Assembly (NCBI RefSeq): GCF_014522305.1
Contig: NZ_CP041982.1
Span: forward strand, 997,001 to 1,061,000
Length of the DNA stretch: 64,000 nucleotides
Direction: 5' to 3'
DNA from: Lactobacillus sp. PV034
Lineage (GTDB): Bacteria > Bacillota > Bacilli > Lactobacillales > Lactobacillaceae
In this document: positions 37,388-45,612 of the stretch, piece after piece
How positions within the stretch are numbered: position 1 is the stretch's first letter
Layout of the letters: each line of letters begins with the position of its first letter
Program-made: the position numbers and the translations under genes
The notes under the pieces: generated by a model
Told to the model about the DNA's origin: nothing
The model's database searches: none
What the model saw: the letters and a program-made list of their open reading frames with translations, nothing else

Positions 37388-38572
37388 TTATCTTATTACT
37401 TTTACATCTTTGCTGTCAATCCACTGATTACCACCTAAATTATAATATTCCTGCTTTTTATAAGTCATAATCGCAAAATATTGCCATTTAGTATTTCGCT
37501 TCAAATTCGAATTTTTATGTCCTTTACCTTTAGGAGAATTATAAACTTTAACTCTTTTAGAAATTACTTGTAACATACCTATTTTTAATTGTGGCGCTGA
37601 TTTGCTTTGGCAAGAAGGCGGATAAAAACTGATATCTTCGGCCTTAACCCATTGATTTTTGCCAAGTTCGTACCATAAATTATGATTACGAAACGCTATC
37701 TTAAATAACTTATAGGGATGATTAACTTTCAGATGTTTTTGTATAGGATGCTGTCTACCTCTCTTCATAAATTTTTGAGGTCTAGCATTTTTAGTCGCAA
37801 GATAGATATTTCCATTAATAGGTAGCCAGAGCTGTCTTTTTTCTCTTTTAATCCGTGCAAGTTTAATTGGATAATTCGTCAATACACCTTCAACCATCTT
37901 ATTATTTATGAAATAGTTCATCTGATTTTTAGTATCAACGCCCCAAACTAAATACTTTTTATGATGATCTTTTAGATAGTTAGCAATTTTTTCTGAATAA
38001 TTGCCATTGGCATAATAATCATTCTCACCAACCTGAGTATACTGATTACCTAAAAGACAGGTCTTAATCTGGGGATCAAGCTTTTTGACCTGCTTCAATG
38101 ATTGAATAGAAAATGATTCAATTAAAACTCTATCAGTAAAATGATATTTTTGGATTAAATCAACTAGTTCCGGCTCCATTCCTATCTTCTTAGTTTTGTT
38201 TTTAGTTTCAATCATAAATTTTAATTTAGGAACAGACCGATAACGCTCAAAAACTTCCTCTAAAGTATGAAGAGGTTCATTTGCACGATTACGGTAGTTC
38301 TTCAAATCTTTATAGTCAGTTAGAGTAATTACCTTATCTACGCCAAAGACTCGACTTAAATTATCATCATGACTTACCACTAATACCCCATCTTTTGTCT
38401 GGTGGATATCTAATTCCAAGTAATCAGCGCCTCCAGCAGCTGCACGATCATACGCTTGATAAGAATGCTCCACATACTTTCCTTCTTCATTATCACCACG
38501 ATGAGCAATATTAGAAAAGCCAAATACTATTGGCAAGATCATTAATCCTAATAATAACTTTAATACCTTCAT
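37388..38572 (-). CDS. Secreted glycerophosphodiester phosphodiesterase with SLAP modules
   Basis: 394 aa. Start ATG 38570-38572 (MKVLKLLLGLMILPIVFGF) with GGAGATAG before it; the frame is open to 38584. Signal or anchor helix to about residue 20, then the GDPD barrel: NIAHRGDNEEGKYVEHS (His/Arg metal site) near residue 22, LELDIHQTKDGVLVVSHDDN near 51 (Glu-Asp ligands and HD base), and KLKFMIETKNKTK near 108. Two SLAP-like units end the protein (KLFKIAFRNHNLWYELGKNQW and KWQYFAIMTYKKQEYYNLGGN), so it sits in the S-layer wall, probably on lipoteichoic or glycerophospholipid products. Confidence 0.82.
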   Translation of the reverse strand: MKVLKLLLGLMILPIVFGFSNIAHRGDNEEGKYVEHSYQAYDRAAAGGADYLELDIHQTKDGVLVVSHDDNLSRVFGVDKVITLTDYKDLKNYRNRANEPLHTLEEVFERYRSVPKLKFMIETKNKTKKIGMEPELVDLIQKYHFTDRVLIESFSIQSLKQVKKLDPQIKTCLLGNQYTQVGENDYYANGNYSEKIANYLKDHHKKYLVWGVDTKNQMNYFINNKMVEGVLTNYPIKLARIKREKRQLWLPINGNIYLATKNARPQKFMKRGRQHPIQKHLKVNHPYKLFKIAFRNHNLWYELGKNQWVKAEDISFYPPSCQSKSAPQLKIGMLQVISKRVKVYNSPKGKGHKNSNLKRNTKWQYFAIMTYKKQEYYNLGGNQWIDSKDVKVIR

Positions 38573-38668
38573 CACTATCTCCAAGCATAATTTAATCTGT
38601 GCTCACTAATTATATCTCACTTTGTTAGACTACTTATTATTTAATTTAAGAAAGGAAGTAGTCCAATT

Positions 38669-39774
38669 ATGGGTATCTATAAAGCTCAAAATGGCACCTG
38701 GTTTGTTAACAAATCATGGACTAATGAACAAGGAATTCGCAAATACAAAACCAAGCGTGGTTTTAAAACAAAAGGAGCAGCTAAGGAATATGAACTTTTG
38801 CTGCTCAACCAAATAGCTAGCGGCATCGATATTTTTAACAATCCAATTTTTGTCGATTACTTTGACCAGTGGGTCAAAACCTATAAAGGTACGCTTCAAG
38901 ATCCTCGCGGATCAATTCGACCAAATACTTTAAGAGAATACCTCCTCGACAGCAAACGAATTCATCAAGGATTCGGGCAAACCAAGTTAAAACAAATTAA
39001 TCGTTTGCGTTATCAGAATTTTATTAACGAATTCGGTAGTAACCATTCAAAGTCCACCGTCACCAAGCTTCATAATCATATTCGAGCTTGTGTAAATACC
39101 GCAATTGAAGATGGCCTAATCACCAAAAACTTCACCCAGGGAATTGTCCTCAACTATAATCCCGATAAAAAACGCAAAACAACCTACCTAGAAGACCACC
39201 AAATTAAGCAATTACTCCATTATCTCATCCAGCACCGTAATCCAGCCAGTTCAGGAAGCTACATGATTATTACAATCCTTTACACTGGTTTAAGAGAAAG
39301 TGAAGCCGCCGGCCTCACTTGGGACTGCATTGACTTCGATAATCTTACCTTAACCATTAACAAGTCATGGGATTATAAGGCCAAAACCTATGGACCTACT
39401 AAAAATCTCGCTTCTAATCGAATAATTGGTATCTCTCAAAAGTTAGCAACCCTTTTGCAGGAGTTACAAGGCAATCATCCGACCAAAGTGTTTTGGTCAA
39501 AAAGTCACCAAACTCTGCCCCAATCTCACAGTTTAATCAATACATTACGTCATGTATTAAAAAAATTAAACATTGATGCACCAGGAGTTCACATTCACTC
39601 ACTTCGGCACTCTCAAGTAGCCTTATTACTCAATGCCAACATCAACCTTTATGACATTGCGCAGCGATTAGGTCATAGTGAGATCAACACCACTCAAAAA
39701 TTTATGCCTATGAATTTAAGAAATATCAGGCTTTAGTAAACCAAAAAATTAGTAATGCCCTCGACCAACTCTAA
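38669..39774 (+). pseudogene. Phage-type tyrosine recombinase, frameshifted before the catalytic Tyr
   Basis: Site-specific recombinase. An N-terminal Arm-binding (AP2-like) domain, a SAM-like core-binding domain (about 60-160) and the catalytic domain (ITILYTGLRESEAAGLTW, R near 200; IHSLRHSQVALLL, HxxR near 310; RLGHSEINTT, H near 335). The open frame ends at 39736 as KFMPMNLRNIRL with no Tyr. The other frame downstream reads YAYEFKKYQALVNQKI and stops at 39772-39774. This is the expected Tyr segment of the family. The shift falls at CAAAAATTT (39695-39703), where one extra base or a -1 ribosomal slip would join them. Good AAAGGAAG RBS. It is next to the invertible S-layer segment and may have acted on it. 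Confidence 0.75.
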
Positions 39775-39845
39775 TAATTGAGGTCATTTTGAGGTCAGCA
39801 CTAGGTACTTGGCCGTAAATTGTATTTCCTATCTAAAAATTTAGC

Positions 39846-39925
39846 GGATTTATAGACCTCTGATCTTTAATCAAGAGATTTTGTACAATTATGGGCTATG
39901 TCACGTAGAGCTCTTTGCCTATTAC
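39846..39925 (+). repeat. Outer inverted repeat, left arm, in the leader of the plus-strand S-layer gene
   Basis: 80 bp matching 44475-44554 in inverted orientation with 79/80 identity (the one difference is T39906). It contains the hairpin-forming stretch CTCTGAT..ATCAAGAG (39858-39877). Homology ends sharply at 39846 and resumes 20-odd nt later at the RBS. Confidence 0.92.
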
Positions 39926-39960
39926 ATATTTATGATTTATATCAAGGAGGAAAAGACCAC

Positions 39961-41598
39961 ATGAAGAAAAATGTTAAATATTTAGGTATGGCTGCTGCTG
40001 CATTATTAGCAGTTGCTCCAGTTGCAACTACTGGTGTTGCTAACGCTGCTACTGTTGTTGGTGGTAACCAAGCTACTGGTAGTACTACCACTCCAGCTTC
40101 AGCACCATCTCTTACTTTTAATGGTAGCGTAAATGCTACTGTATCAACTAAACCAGCTGACTTAACTACTTTAAGTGCTGTTCAATCAGATCTTAAAGTT
40201 TCAGGTGTTTCAGGAGCTTCAATTGTTGGTATTGGTAAGACTGTTGTTGCTGATCAACAAAGTGGTGGTAACGTTGTTTCTAGTTTTGAAGCAGGCCACA
40301 CTTACTGGGTACAAACTACTGTTGCAGTTGCAGGTCTTAAAGCAAATGAAACTTACAGTGTAAATGGTAAGAGCTACCCTGCTAACAGAAATGGTGTTAT
40401 TGAAAACATTCCTGTAGCCTACAGCTTTGTTACTGTTGACGCTGCACTTCAAGGTCAACCATACTTCGTAGATAACACTACTACTAACCACGTTAACCTT
40501 GGAAATGGTGCATTTGCTTACAAGCCACAAAGCTTCACTGCTGGTGAAACTATTGATGCTTTAATGAGCACTATTAAGGGTGCAGTTAGTCCAATGGTTA
40601 ACATTGATGGCCAAAATAAGCCATTAACTATTATCACTTCTTCAGCAGAAATTGCATCACAATTAGCTAACCAAGGTGTTACTGTTTCAAACGGTAAGAT
40701 TTCAGCTAGTGCAACTAGTTTCTACGTAACTGTTGCAACTGTAAACCCAGCAAATGGTAAGACTGCTACTGCTAAGATCCAATTTAATAAAGAAGTTAAC
40801 CAAAACGTATACCCAGCAATTTACCAAGAGGGTAATGCTAAGAATCCTATCAAACAAGGTAATGCTGGTATTGGTTTATCAACTGTTAGTGTAGGTAAAG
40901 GTTCTAAAGAAGCTATTGCACTTGCTAAGAACCCAATTTCTTACCTTAAATTAAAGGCTTACACTATTAATAACACTGCTTCAGGTCAAATTGACTTAAG
41001 TGTCCTTTCAAACAAGATTGATCCTAATACTGTTGGTGTTTACCCAGTAACTCTTAGAGCTACTAACCCTAATGGCTACACTACTGATTTAACTTTCAAT
41101 GTAATCGTTAACCCAGTTGAAGGTAATGGTTCACGTACTGCAACTGTTCAATACAAAGAAGGTTACGGTGTTAACATTTGGAACGTATTGAGCTCAACTA
41201 ACGTTTCATTCTCAGGTCACCGTGCAATGGCAGGTTCTACTGTAACTATTTACGGTGAAAAGACTGTTAACGGTGTTAAATACTACCAAATCGGTTCAAA
41301 GGATAGTAACGACTACATCCAAGCTCAATACATTGATGGTGCTTCAGCAGAAACTACTACTAAGCCATCAACTGACAACAAGGGTGAAGAATCAGTTAGC
41401 GGTGTATTAACTGTTCGTTACGATGGTAAGGGTAAAGTTGGTCTTACTAACGCAGAAGGTAAATACACTGGTCAATACGTATCAAAGAACTCACGTTGGA
41501 AGGTATTCGCTAAGAAGACTATCAACGGTCGTGAATTCTACCGTATTGGTAACCAAAACCAATGGATTCCTGCACAATACTCAGAATTAGAAGACTAA
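39961..41598 (+). CDS. S-layer protein, silent-type copy
   Basis: Surface S-layer subunit, 545 aa. ATG 39961 has CAAGGAGGAAAAGACCAC upstream; the frame reaches back to 39898 without a site. The signal peptide MKKNVKYLGMAAAALLAVAP ends at GVANA, as in the second copy at 42852. The middle part (about 35-420) is a divergent self-assembly region, rich in Thr, Val, Asn. The last 125 aa form two SLAP repeats binding wall teichoic acid or neutral polymer, the second ending RIGNQNQWIPAQYSELED. Codon usage is strongly biased toward favoured codons, as expected for a very abundant protein. I see only a weak promoter before it (TTGGCC, 17 nt, TCTAAA near 39811), so it looks silent in this orientation. 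Confidence 0.88.
   Translation: MKKNVKYLGMAAAALLAVAPVATTGVANAATVVGGNQATGSTTTPASAPSLTFNGSVNATVSTKPADLTTLSAVQSDLKVSGVSGASIVGIGKTVVADQQSGGNVVSSFEAGHTYWVQTTVAVAGLKANETYSVNGKSYPANRNGVIENIPVAYSFVTVDAALQGQPYFVDNTTTNHVNLGNGAFAYKPQSFTAGETIDALMSTIKGAVSPMVNIDGQNKPLTIITSSAEIASQLANQGVTVSNGKISASATSFYVTVATVNPANGKTATAKIQFNKEVNQNVYPAIYQEGNAKNPIKQGNAGIGLSTVSVGKGSKEAIALAKNPISYLKLKAYTINNTASGQIDLSVLSNKIDPNTVGVYPVTLRATNPNGYTTDLTFNVIVNPVEGNGSRTATVQYKEGYGVNIWNVLSSTNVSFSGHRAMAGSTVTIYGEKTVNGVKYYQIGSKDSNDYIQAQYIDGASAETTTKPSTDNKGEESVSGVLTVRYDGKGKVGLTNAEGKYTGQYVSKNSRWKVFAKKTINGREFYRIGNQNQWIPAQYSELED
41377..41598 (+). repeat. Inner inverted repeat, left arm, at the 3' end of the first S-layer gene
   Basis: 222 bp inverted copy of 42852-43073 with 11 mismatches (about 95%). 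Encodes the conserved final SLAP repeat. Confidence 0.9.
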
Positions 41599-41611
41599 TT
41601 TTAAGTTTGTG

Positions 41612-41656
41612 AATAATTAAAAAGAGTTACCTTAATTGGAGGTAGCTCTTTTTTGA
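41612..41656 (+). terminator. Terminator of the plus-strand S-layer gene
   Basis: Stem AAAGAGTTACC/GGTAGCTCTTT around TTAATTGGA, one mismatch, then T-run. Confidence 0.8.
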
Positions 41657-41679
41657 TGCCGTGGAGGAATAAGAATATC

Positions 41680-42768
41680 ATGAACACAAAACGCATACAC
41701 TACTTGGACTTATTAAGAGTCTTAGCAATTATATGTGTCATTATTATTCATATGTCTAGTCAAAGCCCATTTTATGCTAAGAATTTACATACAACATCTT
41801 GGATTGGGGTTAATTTTTGGGATTCAATGGTCCGATTCAGTGTACCAATATTTGTTATGATCTCTGGTGTCCTTTTCCTAGATCCAGAACGAAGAATTAA
41901 CATGCACCGGGTATATAAGAAAAACATTGTGCGAATAGTTACGGCCTTCATATTTTGGGATTTATTCTATGCTTTTTATACGTACTTTTTTGAGACGCAT
42001 ACTATAAAAATGCTATTAACTCTTATCTTTAGAGGTTATTCCCACTTGTGGTTTTTACCGATGATTGTTGGGCTTTATTTAATTGTGCCATTATTAAGAA
42101 AATTTACTACAGATCAAAAACTAATGCAGTACTATTTAGCATTGGCACTCTTCTTTTCAATTCTATTACCAACATTCTATACCACTTATTATGCCTTAGC
42201 TGCACATCACACAATGCCTTACATGGTACAACTTTTTATATATAATTTTCAAAAGGTGACTGATAGTGTCTATTTTAGATTTACGATGTTCTTTTCAACA
42301 TATTTTGTTGCTGGATACTATTTCCACCAAGCAAAACTTACTAAGAAAAGACGCTATATAATATATTTATTAGGCTTGATTGGTTTAATTAGTGGTTGGG
42401 CGTTTTCTAATTTCTTTTCATTGAGATACAATACGCCAATTACTCCTTTGTATGATTACATGAGTTTACCAGTAGCTTTGACCAGTATTGCAGTTTTTGT
42501 GTTGGTCAAAGAACTAGGAGAAAAGATTAACTGGACCAAATATTCTCGAGCTGATAAGGTTCTAATCCTTCTATCAAAGTTAACATTTGGAATCTACCTC
42601 GTGCACTTCGTCTTTGTTAGAATTCTCGTGGTTTATTTCCACTTATTTGATCATTTCCCAAATACATTTATTTCAGTTCCTTTAGGAACATTAATTGTAT
42701 TCATTTTGGCAACGATAGTTATGTATTTTGTCTCTTATATTCCTTGGTTTAATCGCCATATTATGTAG
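41680..42768 (+). CDS. Acyltransferase 3 (OafA/WecH-like) membrane protein
   Basis: 362 aa from ATG 41680 (MNTKRIHYLDLLRVLAII); GGAGG lies 12 nt before it and the frame is open to 41653. Ten or so helices with the family start YLDLLRVLAIICVIIIHMS (the R and H of the RxxxxxxxxxxH motif near residues 13 and 24) and RFSVPIFVMISGVLFL near 52. These enzymes O-acetylate sugars or wall polymers at the membrane. It lies between two convergent S-layer genes, inside both inverted-repeat pairs, so it would be flipped with them. The call is to family level only. Confidence 0.85.
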   Translation: MNTKRIHYLDLLRVLAIICVIIIHMSSQSPFYAKNLHTTSWIGVNFWDSMVRFSVPIFVMISGVLFLDPERRINMHRVYKKNIVRIVTAFIFWDLFYAFYTYFFETHTIKMLLTLIFRGYSHLWFLPMIVGLYLIVPLLRKFTTDQKLMQYYLALALFFSILLPTFYTTYYALAAHHTMPYMVQLFIYNFQKVTDSVYFRFTMFFSTYFVAGYYFHQAKLTKKRRYIIYLLGLIGLISGWAFSNFFSLRYNTPITPLYDYMSLPVALTSIAVFVLVKELGEKINWTKYSRADKVLILLSKLTFGIYLVHFVFVRILVVYFHLFDHFPNTFISVPLGTLIVFILATIVMYFVSYIPWFNRHIM

Positions 42769-42782
42769 TAAATCTGCATGAC

Positions 42783-42814
42783 AAAAAGAGCTCATCTTTC
42801 GATGAGCTCTTTTT
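42783..42814. terminator. Convergent terminator of the acyltransferase and second S-layer gene
   Basis: Perfect stem AAAAGAGCTCATC/GATGAGCTCTTTTTT with a short loop, usable by both strands. Confidence 0.9.
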
Positions 42815-42851
42815 TAATTTATTTGAACTTTAAATCAATACTATTTATGAA

Positions 42852-43073
42852 TTAGTCAGCTAATTCTGAGTATTGTGCAGGAATCCATTGTTTTTGGTTA
42901 CCAATACGGTAGAATTCACGACCGTTGATAGTCTTCTTAGCGAATACCTTCCAACGTGAGTTCTTTGATACGTATTGACCAGTGTATTTACCGTTTGCAT
43001 CAGTAAGACCAACTTTACCTTTACCATCGTACTTAACAGTTAATACACCGCTAACTGATTCTTCACCCTTGTT
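42852..43073 (-). repeat. Inner inverted repeat, right arm, at the 3' end of the second S-layer gene
   Basis: Inverted partner of 41377-41598, about 95% identical over 222 bp. Confidence 0.9.
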
Positions 43074-44441
43074 GCTAGTTGATGGCTTGTATGAACCGTC
43101 AACGTATTGAGCTTGGATGTATAAATCACTGTTAGCAATCTTAAGGTACTTAACGCCACCAACAGTAACGCCTTCACCTTCAGTAGTTACAGTTGCACCA
43201 TCAGGGTATTTAGTATCACTGATAGTTGCACGGTTACCGTTGATAGTCCATGCAAATACGTTGTAACCAGGTACGTATTTAACAGTTCTTGCAGTAGTAC
43301 CGTTTGAAGTTACAGTAACGTTAACAACAACCTTGTTAGTTACACCTGCTGGGTTAGTTGCACTAAGAACAACTTGGTAGTTACCAGGTACTGCAGTATT
43401 AACATTGTTTGAAACTACAGTTGCGGTAGTTAACTTAGCACCATTTGATTTTGAGAAAGTTACGTCAAATGCTTTTACTAAATCGTTAGCATTAAAGTTA
43501 GTACCTTGCTTAAGTGATAAGTTGTACTTACTATCTGAAACTCTAGTAATAACTTTTTCACCATTAGCAGTTAAAGCAAATTGAGGACCATTATCAGTGT
43601 ATTCTGATGGAGTAGTAGAAGTAACTTTAACAATTACGTTAATAGTTGCACTTGAGCCGTTAGGGAATTGTGCAGTATATGGAACAGTAAAGTTAGTTAC
43701 TGGAGCAACAAATGAACCGTTTGCGTTAACTGCAACACCAGCATTTGCCAATGCGTTCTTAATTTGACTTTCTAATGCAGTCTTATTTGATTGTGTTAAT
43801 GAACCAGTATTTGCAGCTACAACTTCACCTTGAATTTTAGAAGCTAATGCTTCTACAGTGTTAACGCTACCTAATTCAATTGAAGTAGTACCACTTACAA
43901 CAGTGTTGTTTTGAGTGAAGTATGCATTGCCTTGAGCAATTTCAAAAGTAGAACTTACAACTGGTACTACATTTGAGTTGCCATAAGGATCAACAGTTAA
44001 CTTACCACCATTGAAAGTGTAGTTTGCTTTAGCATCAGTGCTTAAGCCAGTGAAACCCACTTGTGGAACAACAAGTTTATATTCAGTGTTAGCCTTTAAA
44101 GTCTTAACTGCAACATTTTTTACATTAGTAACGCTGTAATCAGTAGTATTTGCAGGAACAACGTAAGCTTTGTTGTCACCAAAAACCTTAGGGGTAATTG
44201 CTTGACCGTTTAAAGTTGCAGATAAATCGGCTGCAACAGTATCAGCGTTAGAACCATCTTTTAAGCTAGCAACGTTAGTTGCAGTTAAGTTAGCAAGAAT
44301 AGTACCTTGAGTAGCTGAAGGTTGTGCAGTACCGCCTTGAACTTGAATAGTTGCAGCGTTAGCAACACCAGTTACAGCAACTGGGGCAACTGCTAATAAT
44401 GCAGCAGCAGCCACACCTAAATATTTAACATTTTTCTTCAT
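42852..44441 (-). CDS. S-layer protein, expressed copy in this orientation
   Basis: 529 aa. ATG 44439-44441 with the same AAGGAGGAAAAGACCAC leader as the other copy. Signal peptide MKKNVKYLGVAAAALLAVAP is one residue different from copy 1, ending in GVANA. The middle region (about 32-405) is unlike copy 1 by eye apart from composition. The last 120 aa form two SLAP domains: ARTVKYVPGYNVFAWTINGN and the near-identical EESVSGVLTVKYDGKGKVGL. It sits behind a near-consensus promoter (TTGCAA-16-TATAAT) about 200 nt upstream. Highly expressed codon bias. Anchored by SLAP to the wall in a paracrystalline layer. Confidence 0.92.
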   Translation of the reverse strand: MKKNVKYLGVAAAALLAVAPVAVTGVANAATIQVQGGTAQPSATQGTILANLTATNVASLKDGSNADTVAADLSATLNGQAITPKVFGDNKAYVVPANTTDYSVTNVKNVAVKTLKANTEYKLVVPQVGFTGLSTDAKANYTFNGGKLTVDPYGNSNVVPVVSSTFEIAQGNAYFTQNNTVVSGTTSIELGSVNTVEALASKIQGEVVAANTGSLTQSNKTALESQIKNALANAGVAVNANGSFVAPVTNFTVPYTAQFPNGSSATINVIVKVTSTTPSEYTDNGPQFALTANGEKVITRVSDSKYNLSLKQGTNFNANDLVKAFDVTFSKSNGAKLTTATVVSNNVNTAVPGNYQVVLSATNPAGVTNKVVVNVTVTSNGTTARTVKYVPGYNVFAWTINGNRATISDTKYPDGATVTTEGEGVTVGGVKYLKIANSDLYIQAQYVDGSYKPSTSNKGEESVSGVLTVKYDGKGKVGLTDANGKYTGQYVSKNSRWKVFAKKTINGREFYRIGNQKQWIPAQYSELAD

Positions 44442-44474
44442 GTGGTCTTTTCCTCCTTGAAATTATCAATCATC

Positions 44475-44554
44475 GTAATAGGCAAAGAGCTCTTCGTGAC
44501 ATAGCCCATAATTGTACAAAATCTCTTGATTAAAGATCAGAGGTCTATAAATCC
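44475..44554 (-). repeat. Outer inverted repeat, right arm, in the leader of the second S-layer gene
   Basis: Inverted partner of 39846-39925, 79/80 identical. Lies in the 5' UTR between the promoter and the start codon, as needed for a promoter-swap inversion. Confidence 0.92.
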
Positions 44555-44641
44555 TCTGAGGTAGTCAGTCTTTAATAAGAAATCCGCATGCTGTACAGGC
44601 ATCACGCCTGAAGCATTTGTCCTATTACCACCACGAGAAAT

Positions 44642-44669
44642 ATTATATCTTGTTTTGCCGGATTTGCAA
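44642..44669 (-). promoter_or_regulatory. Strong promoter of the S-layer gene, outside the inverted repeats
   Basis: On the minus strand, -35 TTGCAA (44664-44669), 16-nt spacer, -10 TATAAT (44642-44647). The predicted transcript begins near 44635 and has a leader of about 190 nt that includes the inverted repeat with its CTCTGAT/ATCAAGAG hairpin. A long structured leader is known for lactobacillar S-layer mRNAs and is thought to stabilise them. The rest of the gap (44555-44756) contains no gene. Confidence 0.8.
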
Positions 44670-44756
44670 AGGTCTCTTGCTTTTTTTCGTGACATTTAAC
44701 ATCCCTGTAACAAACCAATTTCCTTCATTCCCTTAAATTTTATCTTGAATTGTATA

Positions 44757-44790
44757 TAGAAAAAGCGCGTTATTACGCGCTTTTTCTTCT
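44757..44790. terminator. Terminator upstream of the S-layer promoter
   Basis: Stem AAAAAGCGCG/CGCGCTTTTT with TTATTA loop. It shields the S-layer promoter region from the DUF2922 transcript. Confidence 0.88.
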
Positions 44791-44909
44791 TATTATCAAA
44801 TAAATAACACTTTAATTTTTGAAATCATTTATATTTCAAAATAATTTCAAAGTAATAGATGATTTTTATTATTTCATCTTTTATTTGGGATATTTCAGTT
44901 AAAATGATC

Positions 44910-45149
44910 TTATTTTGCTGCAGAATCATCAAAAACAGAAGTAACAGTTCGTTCAATATATTCAGCAGAGTTAGTTTGGGTATAAAGATCAACTCCCTTT
45001 CGGTTAAATACATTTGCTTGGGCAATTGTATCCATTGCTTGACGTACTTGTTCTGGAGTTAAGTCTCCAGCTGCATCGGGCATTGTCAATGATGCTTTCT
45101 TGTTTTGGCCGTTGATAAAGGTAAGTTTTAAAGTTTTTGTGGTAGTCAT
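44910..45149 (-). CDS. DUF2922 domain protein
   Basis: 79 aa. A small protein matching the DUF2922 family by its TLKLTFINGQNKKASLTMPDA opening, LTPEQVRQAMDTIAQANVF middle and the acidic C-tail. The family is always paired with DUF1659 in Firmicutes, as here. No function is established. The AAGGAGC site precedes the ATG. The region 44791-44909 downstream of it is AT-rich and holds no gene I can support. Confidence 0.85.
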   Translation of the reverse strand: MTTTKTLKLTFINGQNKKASLTMPDAAGDLTPEQVRQAMDTIAQANVFNRKGVDLYTQTNSAEYIERTVTSVFDDSAAK

Positions 45150-45220
45150 GTTTAAGCTCCTTATTTTTTCTCCTATATTATTAATGTAAATTCTTGTCAG
45201 TTAAATGTGGTCGAGTGGCA

Positions 45221-45436
45221 TTATTCAGCAGTGCTTACTTCTAATTCATGATGTTGGATTAATACTGCACTAACTAAGCCATCATCTTTTTGTAAACTGG
45301 AAATTGCTTTTCCTACCTTAATTAACTTTTCGTTTTCTGCATTTACATTAACGTTCTTTAAGACACGCTTTTTCTTGTTGTCCTTGTACTTGTCGCCTGC
45401 AAAAGTGTATTGGATTGATTGTTCTACTAAATTCAT
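45221..45436 (-). CDS. DUF1659 domain protein
   Basis: 71 aa. Short, charged, with KKRVLKNVNVNAENEKLIKV near residue 22 and the closing VLIQHHELEVSTAE. DUF1659 partners DUF2922 in a two-gene operon (71 nt apart here). Role unknown. GCGAGGTAAAAA ahead of the ATG is a usable RBS. Both proteins are cytoplasmic and lack motifs I can name. Confidence 0.8.
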   Translation of the reverse strand: MNLVEQSIQYTFAGDKYKDNKKKRVLKNVNVNAENEKLIKVGKAISSLQKDDGLVSAVLIQHHELEVSTAE

Positions 45437-45570
45437 TTTTTACCTCGCTAGTTTATCTAATTATTTTTGTAAGTTGCTCACCGGTGATTTGCCTTACACT
45501 ATTACTAACGAATTAAATCTTAAATTTGTATCAATATAATTGTAAAAAGTTTAATTTACGTCAATTTTGG

Positions 45571-45576
45571 TATAAT
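45571..45576 (+). promoter_or_regulatory. Extended -10 of the lipoprotein gene
   Basis: TTGGTATAAT, with the TG extension one base before TATAAT (45571-45576). The -35 is poor, which is common with an extended -10. Confidence 0.6.
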
Positions 45577-45612
45577 GAAGTTGCAAGAATATTGAAGGAG
45601 GATTTACTTATA

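Noticed and set aside
38669..39774. Integrase as evidence for a prophage
   Set aside because: No phage structural, lysis or replication genes occur on either side; it stands alone beside the S-layer segment.
39898..39960. Upstream extension of the first S-layer protein
   Set aside because: The extension lies within the inverted repeat leader and has no RBS; the ATG at 39961 matches the second copy exactly.
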